Origin: Anaerolineae bacterium
Lineage (GTDB): Bacteria; Chloroflexota; Anaerolineae; DRVO01
Direction: 5' to 3'
Assembly: GCA_012719195.1 (NCBI GenBank)
Contig: JAAYAV010000170.1
Location: 1 to 8,877 of the forward strand
DNA length: 8,877 nt
Numbering within the stretch: position 1 is the stretch's first letter; each line of letters opens with the position of its first letter. Both the position numbers and the translations under genes were made by a program. Shown here one piece after another: positions 1 through 6,376 of the stretch. The notes beneath the pieces are model-generated. The model ran no database searches. It saw only the letters and a program-made list of their open reading frames with translations, and had not been told where the DNA came from.

Positions 1-549
1 CAGTACAAGGGCGAGGGCGCCAACGGCCGTATCGTCCACTTCCAGGCCGGGCCCGATTTCGATGCCGTGGTAGGCGATGCCTCCCACGCCTACGGCGACC
101 GGCTGACTCGCTTCCGCCGCTACGTCGCCTACCTCAAGCCCGACGTCTTCCTGGTGCTGGACGACCTGGAGGCCCCTGACCCGGCCACCTTCGACTGGTT
201 GGCGCATTCCTATGGGGAGATCACGATCGCCGGCCGCGACGTTCACATCCGCAAGCCGAAGGCCGGCCTGCTAATGCGCGCCCTGTGGCCGACGGACGCC
301 TCCTGGCATCTCGAGCGCACCCCGCCAGACAGCAACGGCGAGCGCCTGTTCAAGCACCTGGCGCTGCGGCCCGCCGAGAAGGCGCGGTCAGTACCCTTCC
401 TGGTGGCCCTATTCGTGTCGCCACTGGACGGCGCGGGTGTGCCGGTGGAGGTGGAGGAGAACGGCGAGCGGATGCTGGTCAGCGTGCAGCGAGGCGAGGA
501 GACGGTGGCGCTGGAGTTCGATCTGGCGCAAAGGACTGTCGAGAGGTAG
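1..549 (+). CDS. Heparinase II/III-like protein, C-terminal part (5' end outside window)
   Basis: The reading frame is open from base 1 to the TAG at 547-549, giving 182 residues of the C-terminal end of a larger protein. The first in-window start-like codon (GTG at 67) falls inside conserved sequence, so it is not the true start. The segment D-A-S-H-A-Y-G-D-R followed by F-R-R-Y-V-A-Y-L-K-P-D and the hydrophobic strand F-L-V-L-D-D-L matches the beta-sandwich domain that follows the catalytic (alpha/alpha) toroid in heparinase II/III-like polysaccharide lyases. In that family this region is a conserved run (D..ay......R.v.yl.pd..vv.D.l). Later sequence is alternating beta-strand-like. Those enzymes cleave uronic-acid-containing polysaccharides by beta-elimination, usually in the periplasm or outside the cell. 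The catalytic domain is not in the window, so substrate and activity cannot be judged. No convincing terminator follows; a 6-bp inverted repeat (541-546/561-566) spans the stop codon. The family call is fairly safe, the activity is not. Confidence 0.72.
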   Translation, partial: QYKGEGANGRIVHFQAGPDFDAVVGDASHAYGDRLTRFRRYVAYLKPDVFLVLDDLEAPDPATFDWLAHSYGEITIAGRDVHIRKPKAGLLMRALWPTDASWHLERTPPDSNGERLFKHLALRPAEKARSVPFLVALFVSPLDGAGVPVEVEENGERMLVSVQRGEETVALEFDLAQRTVER

Positions 550-625
550 TAGCGGAATCGCCTCTCCTGGTTGACAGCACCGGCAACACCGGACAGCACC
601 GTCGTGCCTACGGCAAGGCTCGCAT

Positions 626-654
626 TTGAGGGCTGCAGCCACTCTGCTTATACT
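626..654 (+). promoter_or_regulatory. Predicted sigma70-type promoter of the toxin-antitoxin unit
   Basis: TTGAGG (626-631) and TATACT (649-654) are separated by exactly 17 nt, each matching the consensus hexamers at four or more positions. The predicted start is near 661, leaving a leader of about 26 nt before the ATG at 687. The leader carries a good Shine-Dalgarno sequence (GAGGTGA, 673-679). This is a pattern match only. Confidence 0.6.
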
Positions 655-664
655 GTAATGCAGA
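643..664. promoter_or_regulatory. Candidate operator palindrome over the TA promoter
   Basis: TCTGC (643-647) and GCAGA (660-664) form a perfect 5-bp inverted repeat around a 12-bp A/T-rich centre that contains the whole -10 hexamer (649-654). AbrB/MazE-type antitoxins, alone or complexed with toxin, commonly repress their own promoter through such palindromes. The position fits autoregulation, but with arms of only 5 bp it could occur by chance. Confidence 0.4.
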
Positions 665-686
665 ACACGCCCGAGGTGATGCAGGC

Positions 687-956
687 ATGGACTCCACAGC
701 CGTCATGCGGGAACGGGGGGTGCTGACCCTCCCCAAGGACATCCGCGAGCGCAACGACTTCCGAAGCGGGACCCAGTTCCAGGTGATTGATCTGGGCCAG
801 GGAACCATCGTACTCTCTCGCCAGACCAATGTCCTGGCCGAGCTGGCCGACGAGATAGAGCGAGCGCTGAGCGAGGCTGGGGTCAGCCTGGAGGACCTGC
901 TTCAGGCCGCTACCGCTGAGAGGCATCGGCTCCATCGTGAGCGCGATGGAGAGTAG
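687..956 (+). CDS. AbrB/SpoVT-type antitoxin of a VapBC-like pair
   Basis: This 89-residue protein has a swapped-hairpin AbrB domain at about residues 5-46. The signature R-G-V-L-T-L-P-K-D-I-R-E-R is followed by a G-T-Q-F-Q-V turn and the closing strand T-I-V-L-S-R; the family usually reads (v/i)TiPk.iR...gi..Gd.v.v......ivl. This fold dimerises and binds palindromic DNA. Residues 47-89 form a charged helical tail (E-L-A-D-E-I-E-R, then E-D-L-L), the kind of segment that wraps around and blocks a cognate PIN toxin. The ATG at 687 is chosen because GAGGTGA lies 7 nt upstream; ATGs at 658 and 679 are out of frame. The gene overlaps the PIN-domain gene by 20 bp, which implies translational coupling. 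Its likely role is to neutralise the toxin and repress the operon. The family call is strong; the pairing is inferred from overlap and shared terminator. Confidence 0.87.
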   Translation: MDSTAVMRERGVLTLPKDIRERNDFRSGTQFQVIDLGQGTIVLSRQTNVLAELADEIERALSEAGVSLEDLLQAATAERHRLHRERDGE

Positions 957-1437
957 CGGCCCGCCGCTGCCAGAGGCGATGCCCGTCTTCGTAGACACCT
1001 GTGTCATCTTCGCCGCCATCTACGGCCGCGCTCAGGATCCGGAAGCGCACCGCCAGCCCGGTGCCAGCCTGACCCTGCTGGAGCTGGGAAGGGCCGGAGT
1101 CCTGCGGCTGCTTGTGAGCGATCTGGTTCTAGAGGAAGCCCGGGCCGTATTCATCCGAAAGCTGCCGGCAGCATTGCCGAACCTTGACGCTTTCCTCGCC
1201 CTGTCCGTCCAACGGGTCGAATCGCCTGGGCCGGCTTCCGTCATCGAGGCACGAGAAGCGGTAGGCGATCCGGCCGACGCGCCCGTACTCGCCGCGGCCG
1301 CGGAATGTGAGGCCCGATTCCTCGTAACGTTGAATCCTCGGCACTTCCCTACCGTCTATGGAGGCTTAGCCGTGGTCACCCCGGGCGAACTGGTCCGGCG
1401 CATTCGGCGGCACCTGACCGGGCTGGAGCCGGCCTGA
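937..1437 (+). CDS. PIN-domain toxin (VapC-like ribonuclease)
   Basis: This 166-residue protein (from the GTG at 937) has a PIN nuclease fold. Strand 1 is V-F-V-D-T-C-V with the first metal-binding Asp at D20. Acidic residues E66/E67 follow at the second conserved position. The third motif is G-D-P-A-D-A-P-V-L-A-A-A (D111, D114), and the last core strand is F-L-V-T-L-N-P-R-H-F. PIN toxins use these acids to hold Mg2+ and cleave RNA, typically tRNA or rRNA. Start choice is uncertain. The GTG at 937 has GAGAGG 13 nt upstream, the ATG at 946 is in frame but has a weak ribosome site, and the ATG at 979 would begin just before the first strand. Both early starts overlap the antitoxin stop (954-956), so translation is probably coupled. 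At roughly 150-166 residues it is slightly longer than a typical 130-residue VapC. A strong terminator follows within 30 nt. RNA target unknown. Confidence 0.85.
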   Translation: MSAMESSGPPLPEAMPVFVDTCVIFAAIYGRAQDPEAHRQPGASLTLLELGRAGVLRLLVSDLVLEEARAVFIRKLPAALPNLDAFLALSVQRVESPGPASVIEAREAVGDPADAPVLAAAAECEARFLVTLNPRHFPTVYGGLAVVTPGELVRRIRRHLTGLEPA

Positions 1438-1462
1438 CGGCTGGTCCCGCCGTGCCACACAG

Positions 1463-1499
1463 CGGCCCCCTCCCCAAGGTTCGAGGAGGGGGCCGTTTT
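1463..1499 (+). terminator. Rho-independent terminator of the TA operon
   Basis: A perfect 11-bp GC-rich stem (CGGCCCCCTCC at 1463-1473, GGAGGGGGCCG at 1485-1495) with an 11-nt loop is followed directly by TTTT (1496-1499). It lies 25 nt after the toxin stop. The convergent minus-strand gene ends at 1528, so the stem may also slow transcription from that side, but there is no U tract in that direction. Confidence 0.85.
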
Positions 1500-1527
1500 G
1501 CTCCTTAAGCGGCGACTGCGAGACGGG

Positions 1528-4500
1528 TTACGACCCGCCCATCGTCGCCTGCAGCGTATACGGCAGAGGCGAGCGGGCGTCGTCGCGGCTGTCCGACACC
1601 TCGATGTAGTACGTGCCCGAGACAGCGATCTCGGCCAGGCCGACGGTGTCGGCTCCGGCGCGAAGAGGCGCCTGCCAGTCCGTGATCGTGCGCTTCTCCG
1701 CGTTCCACACCCGGAACACCACCTCCAGGTTGGGCGGCACATTCGTGATGTCCACCTGCATCTGCCCCTGCATCGGCACAACGATGCTGTACCAGTCGTG
1801 GTCGCGCACAGGCAGGATGGCGCCGGTGACCAGCTGGCCCAGCTGGATGGGTTCGGTGCGGCCGAAGTCGTCGTTGGCCAGCAGAGCGTCCGCCGTCACG
1901 CTGATGCTCGTCTCCAGCAGGTACGGCTGGGTAGAGCGCTGGTCGTCACCGCTGTCCGCCACCTCTAGGCAGTAGGTCCCGGCGGCGGCGAAGTCCACGT
2001 AGGCCTCGTTGTCGGCCCCGGCGCGTAGGGGTGCGTACCAGTCGGTGACAGTGCGGCGATCGGCGTCCCAAACGCGGAACACCATGTCCAGCTCGGGAGC
2101 TACGTTGCTGATGAGGACGTGGAGCTCCGCGCGTCCCGGTATCTCCACCCGGTACCAGTCGTGGTCCCGCCGCGGCAAGATGGTCCCCTGCACCGGCTGC
2201 CCGATGGTGATCCGGTCGGCCCGGCCGAAGCTGTCATTGCCCTCGGCAGCGTCCACCACCGGGACGAGCTCGGTGGTCAGGGCGTAGGGCTGGGGCGACC
2301 GCTGGTCGTCGCCGTTGTCGGCCACCTCGAGGTAGTAGATGCCGGCGGCGGGGAAGTCGAAGTAGCCCTCGGTGGGCGCACCCGCGCGCAGGGGGGCGTA
2401 CCAGTCGGAGATGGTGTCCCGCTCGGCGTTCCAGATGCGAAACACCAGATCGAGATCCGCGGAGACCTCGTCGAGCATCACGTGCAGCTCGGAGCGCCCG
2501 GGGACCTCCAGGCGGTAGAAGTCGTGATCGCGCCGGGGCAGGATGTTGGCCCGTACGGTGGTTCCCAGAGCCAGCGGCGTGGCGGTGCCCACCGACGCGT
2601 TCGGCTCGCCGGTGTCGACCATAGGCGTGAAGACCGTAGTAATGAGATAGGCCTGCGAGGAGGCAGCGTCATCGGCCCCGTCGCGCACTTCGAGGACATA
2701 GCGACCGCCACTGGGCAGGTCCACGAAGCCCTCGGTGTCGCCGCCCAGAGCGAGGGGGCGCACCCAGTCGGAGATGGTGTCCAGGTTGGCGTTCCAGACG
2801 CGGTACACCAGGTCCAGCTCCGGTGCCACCTGGGTGATGGTCACCCGCAGCTCGCCGCCGGCGGGCACGGCCAGTCCGTACCAGTCCGAGTCGCGGGCCG
2901 GATCAATGGTGCCGGTGATGGTGCCGCTGGCGGTGACGGGATTGGCGGTGCCGAAGCTGTCGTTCTTCTCTACTTCGGCGGTCACCGTCTCCACTGGCTC
3001 AGTGGTGGCGGCAGGGGTCCCGGCAATAGCGCCGATGGTGCCCAGGATGGCGCCGGGGACGTCCTCGGCGCGCTCGGCCAGGGCGGTGGAGCCTCCCGAT
3101 CCGGCCGCGAGCCGCTCGAAGGCGACACGCGTCGCCTCGTCGAAGCGGATGACGATGGAGTGGATGATCACCGGGTCGGCGCGCTTGGCCGCCCAGTCCA
3201 CGTCATCGGTTGTCTTGCCGGCGTCCGGACCCTGGGGGATGGGGTCGTGCGGGGGCGCATCTCCCATGAGGATGATGTGCTTCTCCACTCCCGACCGCCA
3301 GCCACCCAGCGAGGTGCAGTCTATGGCCCGCAGCAAGGCTTCCAGCACCGCCTCCGGCCAGTCGCCGCCGCCGGTCACGGTGAGCGCCTCGATGTTGGCC
3401 ACGATGTCGGCCTGATCGGAGCTGAACGGGTAGTCCTCGAACATCACCGCGTCTTCCCAGTCTCGGTAACCGAGTATGGCCACCCGGTGATCGGGGAAAG
3501 CTGCCGCCATGGTGTTGAGGATCTCGACGGCGGTTTCCTTCACGTTGGCGATGTCGTCGCTCATGCTCTCCGTCAGGTCGATGACGAAGATCAGGTCGAG
3601 AGCGCCGGCCGCCGCCGGTTCGGTCGGTGGAGCGCTCACGGCTACCACCTCGACGGCGTCTATGTCGGCCCCGTTGACGGTGGTGCCATCGCCGTCGTCC
3701 ACGATGCGGACATACCGGGCGCTGGCGACGCCACCGCGAGACAGGTCGAAGCCGTCGCCCACGCCCCGGTCAACGCCGTAGGCGCTGCCGAGCGACACGA
3801 ACCCCGAGTCAGGGGCATCGCTGACCAGCACCTCGTAGCCTTCATTGGCGAGGCTCTGGTCCGCGCCTCCACCGCGCTCGAAGACGACCAGATCGTTGCC
3901 CGGGCCATCGTAGACCTCTTGGCCCTCGCCGAGGTCGAGGGTGAGGGAGCCACCGGTGCCGATGCCGATGCCGGTGCCCGGAGTCCCCAGCCCGGCCGGG
4001 CCGTCGTGGTCGGGAGCACCAAGGGCGGCTTGCAGCAGGTCGGGCAGCCACTCTCGGCCGAAGCGGACGTCTTCGCTCACCACGGCATTGGCGTAGGCGG
4101 CAGTGACGACGAACTCCACCTCGTTGCTGGCCTGGTCGCCGACCGTAACCTGCACCGGTCCGCTGGCGGCGCCGGCGGGTACCTCGATGCGGATCTCGTT
4201 GGACTGGATGCCGAGGATGGTGGCCTCCACGCCGCCGATGGTCACGCGGTTGGTGTCCGGGTTGATGGGATCGAAGTTGGCGCCCAGGACGGACACCTGC
4301 ATGTTGCGCAAGACCCCGGTCACGGCCAGCTCGGCGCTCGTGACCGCGCCTACCGTGGGCTTGACGCCGTCAATGCGCGGTGAGCCCGAGGGTGCTACGG
4401 CCGGAGGCGGCTCGACGGCGGTGGGCAGGCCGACCGGCTCCGGCTCCGTCGAGACGGGCGCCGGCGGGGCGGCTGCCCCGGGAGGAGCGGAGTTGGCGGG

Positions 4501-5049
4501 CGGCGCCTGATCGGCCGCCAGCGCCTCGCCCGGCGTGGCATAGCGCACCAAGAGCGGCACGCACTCGGACGGGTTGTCGGCGGGAGGCTCAGCGGCGTAG
4601 CGGAAGGTGAGATTGGCGGTGTTGATGACTGGGCTCTCCACCCCACCCACTACGGCCGTCACGCCCAGGACCACCACCCGCGGCGGGGCGCAGTCCACCG
4701 GGGTGATGGCGACCATGTTGATGAACGACTGGCCGGCAACACCCTGGCCGCCGCTGCCCCAGGGCCCGTCTCCGGCCGGGAGCTCGACGTCGGTCCAACC
4801 GGCGCCTCGCGACCAGCGGTATACCTTGACCTGCACCGGGGTGCCCACCGGTATGGCTGAGCCATCGGTGTAGGCAGCGGGCGGGAACACGCTCAGATAG
4901 GCGTACTGGGTTCCGCCGATGAACATCTGCACGGAGAGGGGACCGGTCCCAGGGGGAGAGGGAGCGAGGGCGCCCTGGGCCAGACCCAGGGAGGGAGTGA
5001 GAACGGCCACCAATGCTGCTGCCAGGAGGACGCGGACCCAACGGGACAT
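1528..5049 (-). CDS. Large secreted protein: signal peptide, TIG, beta-sandwich, VWA and four PPC domains
   Basis: This 1173-residue exported protein starts at the ATG at 5049, with GAGGAGGTGA just upstream (5053-5062; AGGAGG core 6 nt from ATG). A basic N-terminus, a hydrophobic core (V-L-L-A-A-A-L-V-A-V-L) and a small-residue region ending about 24-29 form a Sec signal peptide. No lipobox Cys is present. Residues 35-170 are beta-rich and unrecognised. Residues 182-223 are a Pro/Ala linker. Residues 224-316 resemble an IPT/TIG domain (V-L-G-A-N-F-D, V-T-I-G-G-V). Residues 325-472 resemble the beta-sandwich domain of cell-surface proteins (N-D-L-V-V-F-E ... A-R-Y-V-R-I-V-D-D ... D-I-D-A-V). 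Residues 484-675 are a von Willebrand A domain with metal-site motif D491-L-T493-E-S495, G-G-G-D-W-P-E-A near 560 and G-D-A-P-P-H-D from 596. Residues 694-1173 are four PPC repeats. There is no protease domain, sortase motif or C-terminal membrane anchor. A role in adhesion or extracellular metal-dependent binding is an inference. Confidence 0.88.
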   Translation of the reverse strand: MSRWVRVLLAAALVAVLTPSLGLAQGALAPSPPGTGPLSVQMFIGGTQYAYLSVFPPAAYTDGSAIPVGTPVQVKVYRWSRGAGWTDVELPAGDGPWGSGGQGVAGQSFINMVAITPVDCAPPRVVVLGVTAVVGGVESPVINTANLTFRYAAEPPADNPSECVPLLVRYATPGEALAADQAPPANSAPPGAAAPPAPVSTEPEPVGLPTAVEPPPAVAPSGSPRIDGVKPTVGAVTSAELAVTGVLRNMQVSVLGANFDPINPDTNRVTIGGVEATILGIQSNEIRIEVPAGAASGPVQVTVGDQASNEVEFVVTAAYANAVVSEDVRFGREWLPDLLQAALGAPDHDGPAGLGTPGTGIGIGTGGSLTLDLGEGQEVYDGPGNDLVVFERGGGADQSLANEGYEVLVSDAPDSGFVSLGSAYGVDRGVGDGFDLSRGGVASARYVRIVDDGDGTTVNGADIDAVEVVAVSAPPTEPAAAGALDLIFVIDLTESMSDDIANVKETAVEILNTMAAAFPDHRVAILGYRDWEDAVMFEDYPFSSDQADIVANIEALTVTGGGDWPEAVLEALLRAIDCTSLGGWRSGVEKHIILMGDAPPHDPIPQGPDAGKTTDDVDWAAKRADPVIIHSIVIRFDEATRVAFERLAAGSGGSTALAERAEDVPGAILGTIGAIAGTPAATTEPVETVTAEVEKNDSFGTANPVTASGTITGTIDPARDSDWYGLAVPAGGELRVTITQVAPELDLVYRVWNANLDTISDWVRPLALGGDTEGFVDLPSGGRYVLEVRDGADDAASSQAYLITTVFTPMVDTGEPNASVGTATPLALGTTVRANILPRRDHDFYRLEVPGRSELHVMLDEVSADLDLVFRIWNAERDTISDWYAPLRAGAPTEGYFDFPAAGIYYLEVADNGDDQRSPQPYALTTELVPVVDAAEGNDSFGRADRITIGQPVQGTILPRRDHDWYRVEIPGRAELHVLISNVAPELDMVFRVWDADRRTVTDWYAPLRAGADNEAYVDFAAAGTYCLEVADSGDDQRSTQPYLLETSISVTADALLANDDFGRTEPIQLGQLVTGAILPVRDHDWYSIVVPMQGQMQVDITNVPPNLEVVFRVWNAEKRTITDWQAPLRAGADTVGLAEIAVSGTYYIEVSDSRDDARSPLPYTLQATMGGS
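1531..2970 (-). repeat. Four tandem 363-bp coding repeats (PPC domains)
   Basis: The 3' end of the secreted-protein gene is built of four units with an exact 363-bp (121-residue) period: 2970-2608, 2607-2245, 2244-1882 and 1881-1531 (the last slightly short). Each unit has the landmarks N-D-S-F-G or a variant, then (R/S)D-(H/S)-D-(W/F)-Y, then L-D-L-V-F-R-V-W-N-A, then T-I-(S/T)-D-W and a final Y-x-L-E-V or similar strand. Units 2 and 3 are the closest pair, sharing R-R-D-H-D, E-L-H-V and G-D-D-Q-R-S. Unit 1 is the most divergent (A-R-D-S-D-W-Y). The fixed spacing was checked on the DNA at the D-W-Y region (about 2878, 2515, 2152, 1789). Confidence 0.9.
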
Positions 5050-5112
5050 CGGTCACCTCCTCGACCGCGAACGGTCGGCTGTTCAAGTACGGCGGCTCGA
5101 TTCGTGACCGCA

Positions 5113-5141
5113 GTGATAGCACATGACCGCCCGGCTGTAAA
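5113..5141 (-). promoter_or_regulatory. Candidate promoter of the secreted-protein gene
   Basis: Read on the minus strand, TTTACA (5136-5141) and TATCAC (5113-5118) are 17 nt apart, with TGC just before the -10, forming an extended -10 element. Predicted start near 5106 gives a leader of about 57 nt before the ATG at 5049. The -35 falls largely in the loop of the hairpin at 5126-5150. Confidence 0.45.
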
Positions 5142-5150
5142 CCGGGCGGT
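5126..5150 (-). terminator. Hairpin after the NYN/cold-shock gene, possible terminator
   Basis: ACCGCCCGG (5126-5134) and CCGGGCGGT (5142-5150) form a perfect 9-bp stem with a 7-nt loop, 33 nt past the minus-strand stop at 5184. No U tract follows on the minus strand, so intrinsic termination would be weak or need a factor. The stem overlaps the candidate promoter of the next gene. Confidence 0.45.
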
Positions 5151-5183
5151 GCGTTGTCTCTTCCTCAGGCTGGTGGGGCGCGG

Positions 5184-6152
5184 CTACTTCTGGTGGAGCG
5201 ATACCCCTTCGGCGATGGGTCCCTGGTGGTTGTAGCCGAGGCCGAACTCCACCTCGGCTCCGACGTAGAGGTCCTCGTAAGCCACCCCGATCAGGCCGTT
5301 GCGGTGGAAGAACCAGTTGGTGCCGGAGAGCGACATGTCGCGTATGAAGCCGTAGCTGTCCTCATGGAGGCTCTGGACCTGGCCGATGCGCGTGCCGCGG
5401 CCCCCGAAGCCGCTGAGGAGCTCGGGCGTGATGTCGACTCCATCGTCCTCGTCGTCGTCGATGGGTTCGATGCCGGGGTCGAGGGCCACCTCGTTGGCCG
5501 CTCCCTCGTCGGTGGATGCCTCCTCTTCTACCGGTAGGGCGGCCAAGGCGGGGGCGGCGGCCGGCTCGCGGTAGTGGTCCACCTGGACTATGCGCCAGGC
5601 CTCGCGCGCGAGCGCCGCGGACGTTCGGCTGACGCGGTGGCGACCGAAACCATCCTCGAACTCGAAGTCCCACACGATGAGAACCGTGCGGCCGCCCTTG
5701 CGCTTGAGCGATTGCAGCAGGGGCGCGTAGTCGCCGTCGCCAGCGACCATGACCACTAGATCCACACCGCGCTCGGCGACGGCGCGGTATGCCTCGAGCG
5801 CCAGCGCCACATCGACGCCCTTCTCCTTGAAGCCGTTGAGCATGGGCAAGAAGTGGGATTCGATGCCCAGGTTCAGAAGTTCGTCGATCAGGCGGCTCTG
5901 CTGGCGCAGGCGGTTCTGGGCCTCGAGGGCATCGGTGCCCAGATAGCCGCGGAAGTAGTGGGTCTCGGAGATGAGACAGGTGGTGCCGCGGGAGCCCTCA
6001 AGCTCGGTGACGCGCGCGGTCACGTACTCGAGCAGACGCTGCAGAGAGTGGGGACCGGGGCGGTTGGCGCGCTGGCGCTGGAACGAGCGCACGGCACTCC
6101 AGTACCCACCGTCAATGAAGAGAGCCACCCGGGTGATGTCACCAGCTGCCAC
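5184..6152 (-). CDS. NYN-domain ribonuclease-like protein with C-terminal cold-shock domain
   Basis: From the GTG at 6152 this is 322 residues. That start is chosen because GGAGGG (6158-6163) lies 5 nt upstream, with AGGTGG overlapping it. An upstream in-frame TTG at 6197 would add 15 residues unlike the family. Residues 7-195 are an NYN (LabA/DUF88, PIN-like) domain: V-A-L-F-I-D-G-G with D14, K-G-V-D-V with D114, and V-A-G-D-G-D-Y with D139 and D141. These acids are the usual metal-binding nuclease site. Residues about 195-243 are an Ala/Glu/Asp-rich, likely disordered linker (D-D-D-E-D-D). Residues 254-322 are a cold-shock/S1-like OB fold with RNA-binding motifs Y-G-F-I and N-W-F-F-H, ending G-P-I-A-E-G-V. 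The combination suggests a cytoplasmic RNA-processing or decay factor whose OB fold recruits single-stranded RNA. The gene has its own promoter and its neighbours give no further clue. Domain calls are firm; nuclease activity is inferred. Confidence 0.88.
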   Translation of the reverse strand: MAAGDITRVALFIDGGYWSAVRSFQRQRANRPGPHSLQRLLEYVTARVTELEGSRGTTCLISETHYFRGYLGTDALEAQNRLRQQSRLIDELLNLGIESHFLPMLNGFKEKGVDVALALEAYRAVAERGVDLVVMVAGDGDYAPLLQSLKRKGGRTVLIVWDFEFEDGFGRHRVSRTSAALAREAWRIVQVDHYREPAAAPALAALPVEEEASTDEGAANEVALDPGIEPIDDDEDDGVDITPELLSGFGGRGTRIGQVQSLHEDSYGFIRDMSLSGTNWFFHRNGLIGVAYEDLYVGAEVEFGLGYNHQGPIAEGVSLHQK

Positions 6153-6227
6153 CGCTGCCCTCCACCTAGAGACGTGTCGGCCCCCCACCCGCGGCAAGCG
6201 GCCACCGGTGGGGTACCCTCGCCGAAC

Positions 6228-6256
6228 AGGATAGTCGATCCACCCTCCGTTGTCAA
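6228..6256 (-). promoter_or_regulatory. Predicted sigma70-type promoter of the NYN/cold-shock gene
   Basis: On the minus strand a perfect TTGACA (6251-6256) and TATCCT (6228-6233) are separated by 17 nt. Predicted start near 6221 gives a leader of about 70 nt before the GTG at 6152. It sits at the edge of an unusually A/T-rich stretch (about 6263-6310), which may act as an upstream element. Confidence 0.65.
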
Positions 6257-6309
6257 GGGGGGCTTATCATTGTCCTAGCGCATAATCTTATGGGCTAATC
6301 TATATAACG

Positions 6310-6340
6310 TTCAGGGGGGAATCCCTGAAGCTTATTCCCC
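6310..6340 (-). terminator. Alternative hairpins after the membrane-protein gene, possible terminator
   Basis: Two mutually exclusive stems share the G-run at 6314-6322. One pairs TTCAGGG (6310-6316) with CCCTGAA (6323-6329). The other pairs GGGGAAT (6316-6322) with ATTCCCC (6334-6340). They lie 37-67 nt beyond the minus-strand stop at 6377. The following minus-strand sequence is A/T-rich (CGTTATATAG) but lacks a clean U run, so this is a modest terminator candidate. Confidence 0.4.
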
Positions 6341-6376
6341 TGCTTTCACGACTTGGGTCCCGGCGCGGCGGCACCG

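Noticed and set aside
571..576. Perfect TTGACA as a possible -35 box
   Set aside because: No A/T-rich -10 hexamer lies at 15-19 nt downstream (the sequence there is CAGCAC-like). The better promoter is 626-654.
1531..2970. Evenly spaced repeats as a possible CRISPR or satellite array
   Set aside because: The 363-bp periodicity is entirely coding, in frame, and explained by tandem PPC domains.
2119..4383. Open frame of 754 codons on the plus strand, opposite the secreted-protein gene
   Set aside because: It lies in exact codon register opposite the real gene, where stops appear only if that gene uses TTA, CTA or TCA codons. In GC-rich DNA these are rare. The translation is low-complexity G/V/D/H-rich, lacks domains, and the opposite strand has clear domains and a signal peptide.
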